From Candidatus Acetothermia bacterium (lineage in GTDB: Bacteria; Bipolaricaulota; Bipolaricaulia; Bipolaricaulales; Bipolaricaulaceae), in the NCBI GenBank assembly GCA_003563005.1, contig PWTC01000018.1:1-35367 (forward strand): a stretch of DNA of 35,367 nucleotides, in the 5' to 3' direction. The notes beneath the pieces are model-generated. The model was given only the letters and a program-made list of their open reading frames with translations, was not told the DNA's origin and did no database searches. Position numbers and translations under genes: made by a program. This document shows positions 26,316-34,324 of the stretch, piece after piece (the first letter of the stretch is position 1; every line of letters starts with the position of its first letter).

Positions 26316-26912
26316 TCAAAGGAGTGCGCTCAGCGCGCGCCGCGCCTCGTGAAGATCCTCCACAACAGTGTATCCAGCCCCCTCCGGCACCCACCGACGC
26401 ACCCAGGCCCTCGGCGCGACCAGGAACGCATGGTGCAGTTCTGCGGCTGCGGCAGCCGCGACATCTAGATGCGTGTCCCCGATCGCCACGGCCTCGGTCG
26501 GCCGGGCTCCCACCTGACTAAGCGGGGTCAGGAAGGCCTCGGGGGAGGGCTTCATCGGGTTGTCCTCGCGCGTCACCACGAGGTCGAACCTCAACCCTGT
26601 GGCAGCCAGCACGGCCTGCGTGCTGCGCGCCGAGTTGTTGGTCACCAGGATGGCCTGCAGACCTCTGTGTCGGATGAAGGTCATGAGCTCTCGCGTGCCC
26701 GGCATGAGTACCCCTTCGGACGCGCCTCGATGCTCGAAGGCCTCGAGCGTTGCGAGGCCCCGCGCGCGCGTGGCCGCATCGGCACGCTTCAGATGGTCCA
26801 TGATCGGCACCCCATCCTCCGGAAGGCCGATCGCGCGCCGCACTTCCGCCCAGTCCACCGGAGAATCCCAGATGGTCCCATCCATGTCCAGCAGGATAAC
26901 CTTGATGCCCAC
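26316..26912 (-). CDS. HAD-superfamily hydrolase (phosphatase-like)
   Basis: A 198-residue HAD protein with all four motifs: LLDMDGTIWD (nucleophile Asp9 and general acid Asp11), AILVTNNS, the Lys of NPMKPSPEAF, and AIGDTHLDVAAAAAA for Mg binding. The helical cap between motifs 1 and 2 is short, as in the PGPase/Gph type. It probably dephosphorylates a small metabolite; the substrate is not evident. The GTG start lies immediately after the stop of the methyltransferase gene, so the two are likely translated from one mRNA. Confidence 0.87.
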   Translation of the reverse strand: MGIKVILLDMDGTIWDSPVDWAEVRRAIGLPEDGVPIMDHLKRADAATRARGLATLEAFEHRGASEGVLMPGTRELMTFIRHRGLQAILVTNNSARSTQAVLAATGLRFDLVVTREDNPMKPSPEAFLTPLSQVGARPTEAVAIGDTHLDVAAAAAAELHHAFLVAPRAWVRRWVPEGAGYTVVEDLHEARRALSALL

Positions 26913-27731
26913 TCAGCCTCCGCGTTCCCGTGGCACGATGGCGCGCGTGGCGATGAACGTGGGCATGAACGCCTCCAGCGGATCCCCTTCGCCAGGGCTG
27001 CAGCGATCCTCGAAGAGGTGCGTCAGCAGGAATCCGGCATCGAGCTGTCCGCCGATCTGGGCCTCAAGGCTGTGGCTGAACTCCAGCGGTTCACCGATCT
27101 CGAGCCTTCGGGCAAGCTCATCGGGTGCCAGGTCCGCCACATCGGAGTAGGGAAGCCGGTGGCGGACGGTCACCACCCCGCGCTCCAGGGCCTGGAGATC
27201 AAAGATGTAGACCACAGGATTGCCGAAACCCGCCATCATGATGCCCCCCGGCCGCAGGACACGAAAGGCCTCGCGCCACACCGGTCGCACATCCGGCGCG
27301 AAGTTGTTCGAGGTGGGATGGAACACGAGATCGAAGGTGGCATCCTCGAAACCGGACAGATCCGCCATATCGCCCAAAACCGTGGCGATCGTCAGGCCCT
27401 CGCGCTCGGCAACCACCCTGTCACGGGCAAGCTGCGCTGGCGCGTTGTCCAGCACCGTCACTCGGGCCCCGCAGGCCGCTAATATCGGACCCTGCTGCCC
27501 GCCTCCAGAGGCGAGGCACAACACGTCGCTCCCCGTCAGCTCAGGGAACCACGACAGCGGCACAGGCCGTGTCGGCGTCAGCAGGACGCCCCAGCGTCCC
27601 TCCCGCGCTGCGGCGATGGTCGCGCTGTCGACAGGCTGTGTCCAACGATTGCCCAAGGCAACCTGCCGGTCCCAAGCCGCTCGGTTGAACGCGACCACGT
27701 CGGACGGTCTCATCTCGGACGGGGTAGCCAT
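26913..27731 (-). CDS. Class I SAM-dependent methyltransferase (UbiE-like)
   Basis: A 272-residue protein with motif [21 protein letters not shown], the acidic end of strand 2 in [39 protein letters not shown] and a [15 protein letters not shown] segment. The first 65 residues ([18 protein letters not shown]) are typical of small uncharacterised methyltransferases in which the Gly-rich loop reads ASGGGQQ. The substrate is unknown. A perfect AAGGAGGT lies just upstream of the ATG. It diverges from the ACT gene, and the gap holds a short palindrome at 27787-27801. Confidence 0.85.
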   Translation of the reverse strand: MATPSEMRPSDVVAFNRAAWDRQVALGNRWTQPVDSATIAAAREGRWGVLLTPTRPVPLSWFPELTGSDVLCLASGGGQQGPILAACGARVTVLDNAPAQLARDRVVAEREGLTIATVLGDMADLSGFEDATFDLVFHPTSNNFAPDVRPVWREAFRVLRPGGIMMAGFGNPVVYIFDLQALERGVVTVRHRLPYSDVADLAPDELARRLEIGEPLEFSHSLEAQIGGQLDAGFLLTHLFEDRCSPGEGDPLEAFMPTFIATRAIVPRERGG

Positions 27732-27868
27732 GCGACCTCCTTCCTCCGGCCCAGGAGAACTGCCCCGCAGGCCGCCAGATCATACCGACGCGCGGCGCGT
27801 CAATCAGGCCCCATCCTGCCGGCAGCGCGTGCCAGGCAGGTGTAGAATGCAGTCGGGAGGTGATCGGC

Positions 27869-28243
27869 GTGCGTGAGTTCTCGTTCATACTTGGGAACGA
27901 GCCCGGAAGGCTCGCGGAGGTGGCTCAGGAGCTGGGAGAGCATCAAGTCAACCTGGAAGGGATCGCTGCGCTGACCGTCCTCGACGAGGCAGTGGCGGCC
28001 ATGGTGCCCGACAACGCGGATCAGGCACGTAAGGTGTTCCGGAAGCTGGGCGTCGACTTCGACGAGCGCGAGGCCATCCTCATGCCCATGCCGCACCAAC
28101 CCGGACAGCTTGCCACACTCATGGGGCGCCTGGCCGACGAGGGCATCAACGTGCTGTCCTGCTATTGGTCCGTGGAGAAGAACCATATCGTGTTCACCGT
28201 CGACCAGATCGAGCGCGCCAGATCGGTGCTGCGCATCGTCTAG
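27869..28243 (+). CDS. Tandem ACT-domain protein
   Basis: A 124-residue protein made of two ACT domains: EFSFILGNEPGRLAEVAQELGEHQ-type at residues 1-65, and MPHQPGQLATLMGRLADEGINVLSCYW at about 70-120. ACT pairs bind amino acids or other small ligands and are usually regulatory; no enzyme domain is attached. The GTG at 27869 is preferred because GGGAGGTGAT (27855-27864) sits just upstream; another GTG at 27860 lies inside that site. The PlsC-like gene follows after 23 bases and may be co-transcribed. Confidence 0.85.
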   Translation: MREFSFILGNEPGRLAEVAQELGEHQVNLEGIAALTVLDEAVAAMVPDNADQARKVFRKLGVDFDEREAILMPMPHQPGQLATLMGRLADEGINVLSCYWSVEKNHIVFTVDQIERARSVLRIV

Positions 28244-28266
28244 CAACCTCCGGAGGGCACAGTGCC

Positions 28267-29220
28267 GTGAACCCAAGGAGGCTCGGACCGCAGGCCTTCT
28301 GGGAGGAGATGCGCGCGGCGTATGCGACGGGGAATATCGTGCGCCTGGCACGCACCTATGCCCACGGGTTCCGCCAGCCGGGGCTTGCCCTTCCACTCCG
28401 CGTCTTCGAGTCGCTCTTCCCTGCAAAGCGGATACTCCAGATCGCCGTCCAACTCGAGCACGCGATCGCCTCTCGAGGGCTAGCCGATGCAAGCGATTGG
28501 TTGCTGAACACCTATATCGTCCGCTGGGAGTGCGCTCTCCCGACCGAGACATCGCATACGCTGAGAACAGAACCCCTTCTCATCTACGGCAACCATCCTT
28601 CGATGCTCACGCCTTTCCTCGTGGCCGCCGCCGTCCGGCGGTCCGACCTGCGCATCGTCAGCAGCAATCGTCTGCATCACCTTCTGCCCAGCTATGCCCC
28701 GCACTCCCTGCCCGTGGAACGCCGGTCCCGGGGCTGGCGCGATCACTACAGCCGTGGCGGGATCAGCAACGTGCTGGTCACCAAGCTGCTCGCTCGCCTG
28801 CATCCGCTCGAGCCCGTTCTCAGGGTGCGCGAGGCGAACCGCCGCACGCTGGAGTTCGGCGCTTCGCACGTAGCCAGCGGGGGAAGTCTGCTGATCGCCC
28901 CGGAAGGCGGGGCGGCACATCGGCGCCCCTGGCATGTGGGGCTCGGGGTGATTGCACAGGGAATTCTGGAACGGGATCCGCAGCTCGCCCCCTATGTTCT
29001 TCCGTACTGGGAGCGCCATTCATCCAACCGCCGCATCTTCGCCCACCTTCGTGCAGGCCCCGTCTCCCAAGCCAAGCTCCGCTGGGTGTACCGCCGACCT
29101 GTGACGATGACGTTCTCCGTGCCTGTTCGGTTGGTTGAGCTAACCGGCGGATCCCGAGATCCCCATGAACTCACGGAACGCCTGCGGAGGCACTACTGCG
29201 AGGTCTTCCCAGAGTACTGA
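28267..29220 (+). CDS. PlsC-like acyltransferase family protein (divergent)
   Basis: A 317-residue protein with an acyltransferase-like core: LLIYGNHPSMLTPFLVAAA (about 103-121), a basic middle segment and LLIAPEGGAAHRRPW (about 208-222). These resemble blocks I and III of glycerophosphate acyltransferases (NH-x4-D and FPEG). However, the Asp of the H-x4-D pair is replaced by Thr, so catalysis may differ or be lost. It has no clear membrane helix. GGAGGG at 28252-28257 sets the GTG start. A role in lipid acylation is suggested, not shown. Confidence 0.6.
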   Translation: MNPRRLGPQAFWEEMRAAYATGNIVRLARTYAHGFRQPGLALPLRVFESLFPAKRILQIAVQLEHAIASRGLADASDWLLNTYIVRWECALPTETSHTLRTEPLLIYGNHPSMLTPFLVAAAVRRSDLRIVSSNRLHHLLPSYAPHSLPVERRSRGWRDHYSRGGISNVLVTKLLARLHPLEPVLRVREANRRTLEFGASHVASGGSLLIAPEGGAAHRRPWHVGLGVIAQGILERDPQLAPYVLPYWERHSSNRRIFAHLRAGPVSQAKLRWVYRRPVTMTFSVPVRLVELTGGSRDPHELTERLRRHYCEVFPEY

Positions 29221-29234
29221 CTCGGACTTGATCC

Positions 29235-30038
29235 TCAGCCCCTCTCGCGGCGCCAGTACTTGCGCTTTGTGCCATCGCTTGGTTCCTCAAAACGCGACCA
29301 GCTGAACCCCTGCTCCACGAGGAACGCGTGTGCGTCATTGTCCACATCGTTGTTGCCTGGACACAAGATGACCATGCCGTCGCCGCGTGTGACGCGCGAG
29401 AGCTCACGGAGTTCGGCGGGCGGATCGTCCCCGAACACGTGGCCTGCCAGAGTGACGTCGGCGTGACCGTCCGGAAACGGGATGTCGGTGATGATCCCAT
29501 CCGCTGGATGCACGTTCGCCAGACCCCGTGCGCGGGCCTTTTGCAGCAGGTACCGGCGGAGGTTGGCCACCGGCTCGACCGCGAACACGTGCTTGGCCCC
29601 CGCCTCGGCGGCCACCAAGGCCAGTCGGCCGGTCCCCGACCCGACGTCCAGGACGGTCCGGCCTGCCAAGTCGACCAACGCTAGGAGTTCCTCGGAGTCC
29701 CAGCCGAGGAACGGCTGGGCATCGTAAACGGAAGGGTCGAGGGCGTACACAAGCAGGTCCTCGATCGCTCGGAGCACGGCGACCTCGGCGGCACGCACCC
29801 GCTGTGCATCCGCAGTGCCCGCTGTGGAGAGGAGCAGCTCGTCGACCCACGGCGCGACCTCAGGGCATTTCCGACGGATGAACCATGAGACGGCAGGGTT
29901 GGCGGCCAGAGCCATCGCGAGCTCTTCACGCCCTGCTCCCTCCGCGATCCAGCCCGGAAGCCAGGTGAGCTGCACGCGCTCAAGAAGCAGCAGCGCGTTG
30001 AACGGCAGTTCCGACACATCCATCCAGCCTAGAGCCAC
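29235..30038 (-). CDS. Class I SAM-dependent methyltransferase
   Basis: A 267-residue protein. Residues 1-105 form a helical N-terminal region without recognised domain. The C-terminal Rossmann part has TVLDVGSGTGRLALVAAEAG, VFAVEPVANLRRYL, DIPFPDGHADVTLAGHVFGDDP and DGMVILCPGNND. The substrate is unknown. The start is GTG with AGGAGG four bases upstream. It is transcribed toward the PlsC-like gene, leaving a 14-base gap between the two stops. Confidence 0.85.
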   Translation of the reverse strand: MALGWMDVSELPFNALLLLERVQLTWLPGWIAEGAGREELAMALAANPAVSWFIRRKCPEVAPWVDELLLSTAGTADAQRVRAAEVAVLRAIEDLLVYALDPSVYDAQPFLGWDSEELLALVDLAGRTVLDVGSGTGRLALVAAEAGAKHVFAVEPVANLRRYLLQKARARGLANVHPADGIITDIPFPDGHADVTLAGHVFGDDPPAELRELSRVTRGDGMVILCPGNNDVDNDAHAFLVEQGFSWSRFEEPSDGTKRKYWRRERG

Positions 30039-30227
30039 ACGCCCTCCTCATTGCCGGTGTACGGATCCACAGCGATGGTATCTTCCCGGCGACCGACCTC
30101 AAACCCCGTCTGGAGCACCGTATCAAGGATTCCACAGATGAACCAGACCCCAAGGCGTTCCTGCCGCTCACATGCCATCGCCCCTGCCTCGCGTGTACGA
30201 TAGGAGCGGACACAAAAGGAGGTGCAC

Positions 30228-30572
30228 ATGGACGTACTACTTACGCTCAAGATCATCGTAGCCGTGGGGACCATGGCGGCTGGCTTGGTCTCCCTCGTCT
30301 CGCCGGAGACCGCAGGCAGGTTCACCGGCCTGCGCCCAGACGGCGGTCGTGGCGTCTCGGAGATCCGTGCGGTGCTCGGCGGCCTGTTCATCGGCCTCGG
30401 GCTTGCGGTCATCATTTTTCAGTCCCCAGGCGCATTCCGTACGCTCGGGGTAGGCTACCTCGCCATCGGCTCAGTGCGGGCGGCCTCGATCTTCTTCGAC
30501 AAGGCCCCCACGGGCTCCAACTGGCTCAGCTTGGCGGCAGAGGCGGTGTTCGGGATCATCCTGCTCATCTGA
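30228..30572 (+). CDS. Small four-helix membrane protein, DUF4345-like
   Basis: A 114-residue protein with four predicted membrane helices: about 5-25, 45-62, 68-85 and 95-113. Between helices 1 and 2 lies SPETAGRFTGLRPDGGRGVSEIRAVLGGLF, the type of G-R-x-E-I-R-A-x-x-G-G motif seen in DUF4345 proteins. Function is unknown. AAAGGAGGTG at 30216-30224 gives a strong ribosome site five bases before the ATG. It ends nine bases from the convergent PGI stop. Confidence 0.7.
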   Translation: MDVLLTLKIIVAVGTMAAGLVSLVSPETAGRFTGLRPDGGRGVSEIRAVLGGLFIGLGLAVIIFQSPGAFRTLGVGYLAIGSVRAASIFFDKAPTGSNWLSLAAEAVFGIILLI

Positions 30573-30581
30573 TTTCCGCTC

Positions 30582-32243
30582 TCAGCCCAAGCACTCCCGC
30601 AAGCTCTGCAGGCCTCCCGGGACATCTTGACCCAGGTGGATGTGGATCACGCGCCTCCCCCTTTCCCGCAGGGCTTGGCGATCCCCCAGTGCTTGTGCCG
30701 CCTTGAGAACACCGAAGCTCAGCGAGGCAGACGTCGCGCCCGGCACGTCCGGTATAGGCAGATCCTGCACCGAATCCGAGGTGAACTGGACGAAGAGTCC
30801 CTTGTCGGGACCTCCCTTGTGCAGCTGTCCCGTCGAGTGCAAGAATCGTGGGCCGTAGCCGACCGTGGTGGCCAGGCGCAACCGGTCGCGCAGACAGGCG
30901 CGCAACGCCGCGAGTTCCCCGTCCGTCTCCTGCGTCGGGGCAACGAACGCCTGCAGTACGATGTACCCCCCCGGCAAGGCCCCATCGAGCAGTTCCGCCA
31001 GCGTCTCGGGTGCGCCTCCGTTCGGCGGATCCTCGGGCAGACTCCGCGAACTGCGGTAGCGCTCCACCGCCTCGCTCGCACGCGCCTTTGCCGCCTCGAC
31101 GTCGGGCTGATCGAAGGGGTTCACCCCGAGCACAGCGCAGGCGACTGCAGTGGCGAACTCCCACAGGTAGAACTGCGCCCCCAGATCGTACGCATCGCGC
31201 AGCCGGAGGCGGATCACCGGATGCCCGGCACGCTCGAGTGCGCCTAGCTCCTGCAATCCGGAATCATCGCCCTCCAGCCTCAGATCGACGAACACCCTAT
31301 CGGCACCATAGACCTCCGGGGGCCCCAGCGGCTCGTCCACCACAGGGAGGATGCCCTTGCCTTCCTTGCCCGTGCTCTCGGCGATGAGTTGCTCGATCCA
31401 GTCACCCAGCCCGGCGAGCGCGGGCGAGATGACGAGCGTCAGCTTGTCCTTCCCCGTCTCCGCCAGCGCGCCCAAGGCAGCCCCAAGGCCAAGGCCCGGG
31501 TTCGCACCAGCCTCTCCTCCCGCGTCGCACAAGACCTTCATCGCGAGCGCCCTCGAGAGAAGTCGGTCTAGTTCGGTCCCCAACAGTGCAGCAGGGACCA
31601 ACCCGAAGTACGACAGGGCCGAGAACCGCCCGCCGATCTCGGGGTCGTTGAGGACGACACGGCGGAACCCGAGTCGCTCGGCCAACGCCTGAAGCGGGCT
31701 ACCCGGATCGGTGATCGCGAGGAACCGGCGGCCAGCCTTCTCCGCGCCCATGCTCCGGAGCATGCGGCTGTAGAAGTGGTTGAACAGCGACAACGTCTCC
31801 GTCGTCGTCCCCGACTTGGTAGCCACCAAGAACAAGGTATGGTCGAGATCACAGCGTGCCTCCAGCGCGTGGATGACGTCCGGATCGGTCGTATCGAGCA
31901 CCGAGAGTGACCTGGCCGGTGCCCCCGGCTCGGCAAGCACCGCGCTCAACACCTCTGCGGCGAGGCTGGACCCTCCCATACCGAGAAGGACACCAGCGCT
32001 GAGACCGTCCTCGTTCATGCCGGCGGCCAACGCTTGGAGATTGCCCTGCTGCGGGAGCATCCCTCGGGCGCAGTCCAACCACCCCAGACGGTCCGAGATA
32101 CCTTCCGGATCAGGCTTCCACACCGTGTGATCGTGCGCTAGGATGCGCTCGACGACATGATGAGATGCCAGATGCTCTACTGCGGAACCCACCGTGGAGC
32201 GATGCGGCTCCGCTTGGGGCAGCTGCAACTCGGTCCTCGCCAT
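30582..32243 (-). CDS. pgi: Glucose-6-phosphate isomerase, of the transaldolase/PGI-fusion type but standalone
   Basis: A 553-residue protein matching the PGI half of bifunctional transaldolase/glucose-6-phosphate isomerases. Motifs: GVLLGMGGSSLAAEVL, SVLDTTDPDVI, ATKSGTTTETLSLFNHF (sugar-phosphate SIS loop), GGRFSALSYFGLVPAALLG, ESTGKEGKGILPV, VNPFDQPDVEAAKARA and FLHSTGQLHKGGPDKGLF. It interconverts glucose-6-phosphate and fructose-6-phosphate in the cytoplasm. The N-terminal transaldolase domain is absent. The ATG at 32243 with GGAGG just upstream is chosen; the frame stays open to 32702 but that part overlaps the DUF3307 gene and does not look like transaldolase. Confidence 0.88.
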   Translation of the reverse strand: MARTELQLPQAEPHRSTVGSAVEHLASHHVVERILAHDHTVWKPDPEGISDRLGWLDCARGMLPQQGNLQALAAGMNEDGLSAGVLLGMGGSSLAAEVLSAVLAEPGAPARSLSVLDTTDPDVIHALEARCDLDHTLFLVATKSGTTTETLSLFNHFYSRMLRSMGAEKAGRRFLAITDPGSPLQALAERLGFRRVVLNDPEIGGRFSALSYFGLVPAALLGTELDRLLSRALAMKVLCDAGGEAGANPGLGLGAALGALAETGKDKLTLVISPALAGLGDWIEQLIAESTGKEGKGILPVVDEPLGPPEVYGADRVFVDLRLEGDDSGLQELGALERAGHPVIRLRLRDAYDLGAQFYLWEFATAVACAVLGVNPFDQPDVEAAKARASEAVERYRSSRSLPEDPPNGGAPETLAELLDGALPGGYIVLQAFVAPTQETDGELAALRACLRDRLRLATTVGYGPRFLHSTGQLHKGGPDKGLFVQFTSDSVQDLPIPDVPGATSASLSFGVLKAAQALGDRQALRERGRRVIHIHLGQDVPGGLQSLRECLG

Positions 32244-32278
32244 CGACCTCCCTCCTCCTGCGAGCGTGATGCCCGCGC

Positions 32279-33046
32279 CTACCTCGCGCCTACCGGCAGC
32301 GCCTGCAGCAGCCAGGTCACCACCAAACCTGTCGCTACGGCCAACGTGAAGCTCAGCATCGTGCCGATCAGAACATACTCGGCCTGATCGCGCGCCGTCG
32401 CACCACGGAGTTCCCCGAAGCGCAGCACAGACTTCGCCGCGATCAAGAACCCGATGAACTCGAAGCGATGGACGACGATCGCCGTCACCACGAGCAGACG
32501 CTCGAGTCGTCCGATCCACAGGCCCGCACGCTCCAGTCCTGGACCCCCCTCGGACGCAATGCCCGGCCTCCAGGCACGGGTGAGCACGCCCACGAGCAAC
32601 CCAGCCGGCCAGAAAACGGTCATGTAGGCCAAGAGCAGAACCCAAAACCGGGGTTCGGCGGCCACGGCCCTCATCGCCGCCAACATGTCGGCCCATCCCC
32701 AACCCGATGCCAGGGCCCAGACAAGAACCAGCACGAGGAGATGCCCGATCTGGTCGAGCACGAACACATCCACTCCCTCATCGCGCTGAGCTTTCCATCC
32801 GTCCAGGAGCAGATGGCTGGCGAAGACGGCCGCCGGAAGCCACAGCGCCGTCCACAGACCCGCAAACAGATAGGCGAGCACCGCAGCCAGCGCGCTGTGG
32901 ACGTAGAGCCAGATCGAGGTCCAGCCACGCCGCGTGCGCTCTTCTACCCATCCCCTGCGCTGCAGCACGAAGTCCGCCAGCACATGCGAAGTGAGCAGCC
33001 GCAGCAACAACACAACGCCACCCACACTGAACCCGTTCACATCCAT
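32279..33046 (-). CDS. DUF3307 family membrane protein
   Basis: A 255-residue protein with about six hydrophobic helices. The N-terminus has the DUF3307 signature LLTSHVLADFVLQ...W (about 17-35), followed by LYVHSALAAVLAYL and VFASHLLLDGWK, so His and Asp residues recur in the membrane. LDQIGHLLVLVLVW and a C-terminal half with RFEFIGFLIAAKSVLRFGEL complete it. The family has no assigned biochemical function. It follows the SatD-like gene by 21 bases, a pairing that I recall as common in other bacteria, and precedes pgi by 35 bases. Confidence 0.85.
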   Translation of the reverse strand: MDVNGFSVGGVVLLLRLLTSHVLADFVLQRRGWVEERTRRGWTSIWLYVHSALAAVLAYLFAGLWTALWLPAAVFASHLLLDGWKAQRDEGVDVFVLDQIGHLLVLVLVWALASGWGWADMLAAMRAVAAEPRFWVLLLAYMTVFWPAGLLVGVLTRAWRPGIASEGGPGLERAGLWIGRLERLLVVTAIVVHRFEFIGFLIAAKSVLRFGELRGATARDQAEYVLIGTMLSFTLAVATGLVVTWLLQALPVGAR

Positions 33047-33067
33047 AGGCTCGTGGTCCTATATACA

Positions 33068-33751
33068 TTACTCATAAGCTCTCGAACCTCTTTCTTCGTC
33101 GATCAGTATCTGGTAGCGCTCGCATAGCTCGATGATCGCCCATGCACCGGCGCGCTGCAGACGATCGCGGACCGCCGGCTGGGAGATACCGAGGCCCTCC
33201 GCGATCGCAGTCTGCGTCATGCCACGGATCCGGTCGGACGCCGCCTCCGCCTGCTCCGGGGACCACCGGTTGACCACCGCATCCAACAGGGCGCACCCCA
33301 CCCGGAGTTCCGCGTCCACCTCGGGCCAGGGCGTGCGCACCACCGTCCTCTGATCGCCCCTGAGCCCATCGAGCGCCGGTCCAGAGCGACGGAAAGCCTC
33401 GCCATCGCCCTCGGCAGCCTTCCGCCCGGGAAGGTAATCTACACGGCCGATCCCGATCGCAGTGCGCACATCGACCTGGTGACGCATCGATCCTTGTCGA
33501 CGCCGCACTTCCGCCCGCAAAAGGATAGCTGCCTGCAGCGCCTCGCCCGCACGCACGAGCACACCCTGGAAGCTGTCGCCGCGGTATACGCTGAACGGGG
33601 CACATACCGCGTCGGGCAGTGCGGCATCGATAAGGGTGAAACCTGCCTTCAGATCGCGAAGCAGTGCCCGTCGCTCCTCGGGCTTCCGCTTGCTGAAGCC
33701 GACGATGTCTCCGGTGATCACTGCATAGATCGCGTCTGAGTTCTTCCGCAC
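33068..33751 (-). CDS. SatD-like protein with cyclase-like fold motifs and C-terminal HTH
   Basis: A 227-residue protein. The N-terminal domain (about 8-105) begins AVITGDIVGFSKR (Asp15) and contains VYRGDSFQGVLV (Asp59) and VRTAIGIGRVDYLP. These resemble the first metal motif, the second metal motif and the following strand of class III nucleotide cyclases. The two Asp are 44 residues apart, as in mammalian adenylate cyclase (D396/D440). The linker has EGDGEAFRRSGPALDGL. An HTH of the Trp-repressor/sigma type lies at about 178-203 (TQTAIAEGLGISQPAVRDRLQ). Enzyme activity is not shown. The start is GTG with only a weak AGAGGA upstream. The DUF3307 gene follows. Confidence 0.8.
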   Translation of the reverse strand: MRKNSDAIYAVITGDIVGFSKRKPEERRALLRDLKAGFTLIDAALPDAVCAPFSVYRGDSFQGVLVRAGEALQAAILLRAEVRRRQGSMRHQVDVRTAIGIGRVDYLPGRKAAEGDGEAFRRSGPALDGLRGDQRTVVRTPWPEVDAELRVGCALLDAVVNRWSPEQAEAASDRIRGMTQTAIAEGLGISQPAVRDRLQRAGAWAIIELCERYQILIDEERGSRAYE

Positions 33752-33763
33752 CGTACGCGCCGT

Positions 33764-33803
33764 CCTCTATAAGATCCGAAACCTATATCACCATCCTATA
33801 AGG
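33764..33803 (-). promoter_or_regulatory. Repeated TATAG boxes upstream of the SatD-like gene
   Basis: Three AT-rich copies occur within 40 bases: CCTCTATAAG (33764-33773), CCTATATCAC (33782-33791) and CCTATAAGG (33795-33803), read on the plus strand. A further CCTATATAC lies in the satD-DUF3307 gap (33058-33066). They stand out in this GC-rich sequence. They may be the promoter -10 region and/or binding sites for the HTH of the SatD-like protein. Confidence 0.4.
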
Positions 33804-33939
33804 CCTGATGGCACGTGTCAAGTCGGCGCACTTGTCCGCGACACACGCACAACCGCCGTCTGCCAGGCCGACGAAGCTCTCCACGCTGTCCGTCTCTGCT
33901 GTACCATGGAACGACTGGTGCCAGAAGGGAGGAAGCACG

Positions 33940-34197
33940 ATGTGGCCGTGGGGAGTCCTGGCCGGGATCGGCCTGCTCATGCTGATTGCGCTCATCGCCC
34001 GGCCCGCTCAGAAGCTGCAGTGCCCCCACTGCGGTGCCACCGGCATGGTGAGGGTGAGGACCATCCGAGTGCGCGAGGTGAACACCTCGTCGCACATCCT
34101 TGGGTCCTACAGAAATCCGTTCGCGCACACACAGGGGGTCATCAAGACCAGACTCCAGGCGCACTGCAAGCAGTGCGGCATGACCTGGCAGTACTGA
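33940..34197 (+). CDS. Small membrane-anchored zinc-ribbon protein
   Basis: An 85-residue protein with one membrane helix (WGVLAGIGLLMLIALIA, residues about 4-20) followed directly by a four-Cys ribbon: CPHCG near residue 28 and CKQCG near 78. The spacer contains TIRVREVNTSSHILGSYRNPF. The length and layout suggest a membrane-tethered nucleic-acid or protein binding ribbon; no function is known. The ATG at 33940 follows AAGGGAGGAAG; the frame is open to 33808 but that extension lacks coding character. Both genes around it are on different transcripts. Confidence 0.65.
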   Translation: MWPWGVLAGIGLLMLIALIARPAQKLQCPHCGATGMVRVRTIRVREVNTSSHILGSYRNPFAHTQGVIKTRLQAHCKQCGMTWQY

Positions 34198-34202
34198 GGC
34201 AT

Positions 34203-34226
34203 GGCCGAGGCTGTGCATGCTCGGCC
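34203..34226 (+). terminator. Weak hairpin after zinc-ribbon gene
   Basis: GGCCGAG and CTCGGCC form a 7-bp stem around a 10-base loop, five bases after the stop codon. No T run follows, so termination is uncertain. Confidence 0.35.
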
Positions 34227-34288
34227 CCACGGAGTCCCCGTCACTGCTGACCAGGACAGCTCCCGGTTCCTCATGTGGGCATACCCAC

Positions 34289-34316
34289 CCTCCTGTGCTA
34301 TGGTAGGCACAGGAGG
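34289..34316 (+). promoter_or_regulatory. Hairpin that sequesters the SD of the beta-helix lipoprotein gene
   Basis: CCTCCTGTGC (34289-34298), an 8-base loop TATGGTAG, and GCACAGGAGG (34307-34316) form a perfect 10-bp stem. The right arm is the AGGAGG ribosome site of the gene starting at 34325. In mRNA the site would be fully paired, suggesting a translational switch (thermometer-like or ligand/protein dependent) if transcription starts upstream of 34289. As DNA it could instead be an operator. Confidence 0.6.
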
Positions 34317-34324
34317 TGAACTGC

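Noticed and set aside
30029-30415. 128-codon minus-strand frame over the DUF4345-like gene
   Set aside because: It overlaps a gene with a strong SD and four membrane helices and shows no domain of its own.
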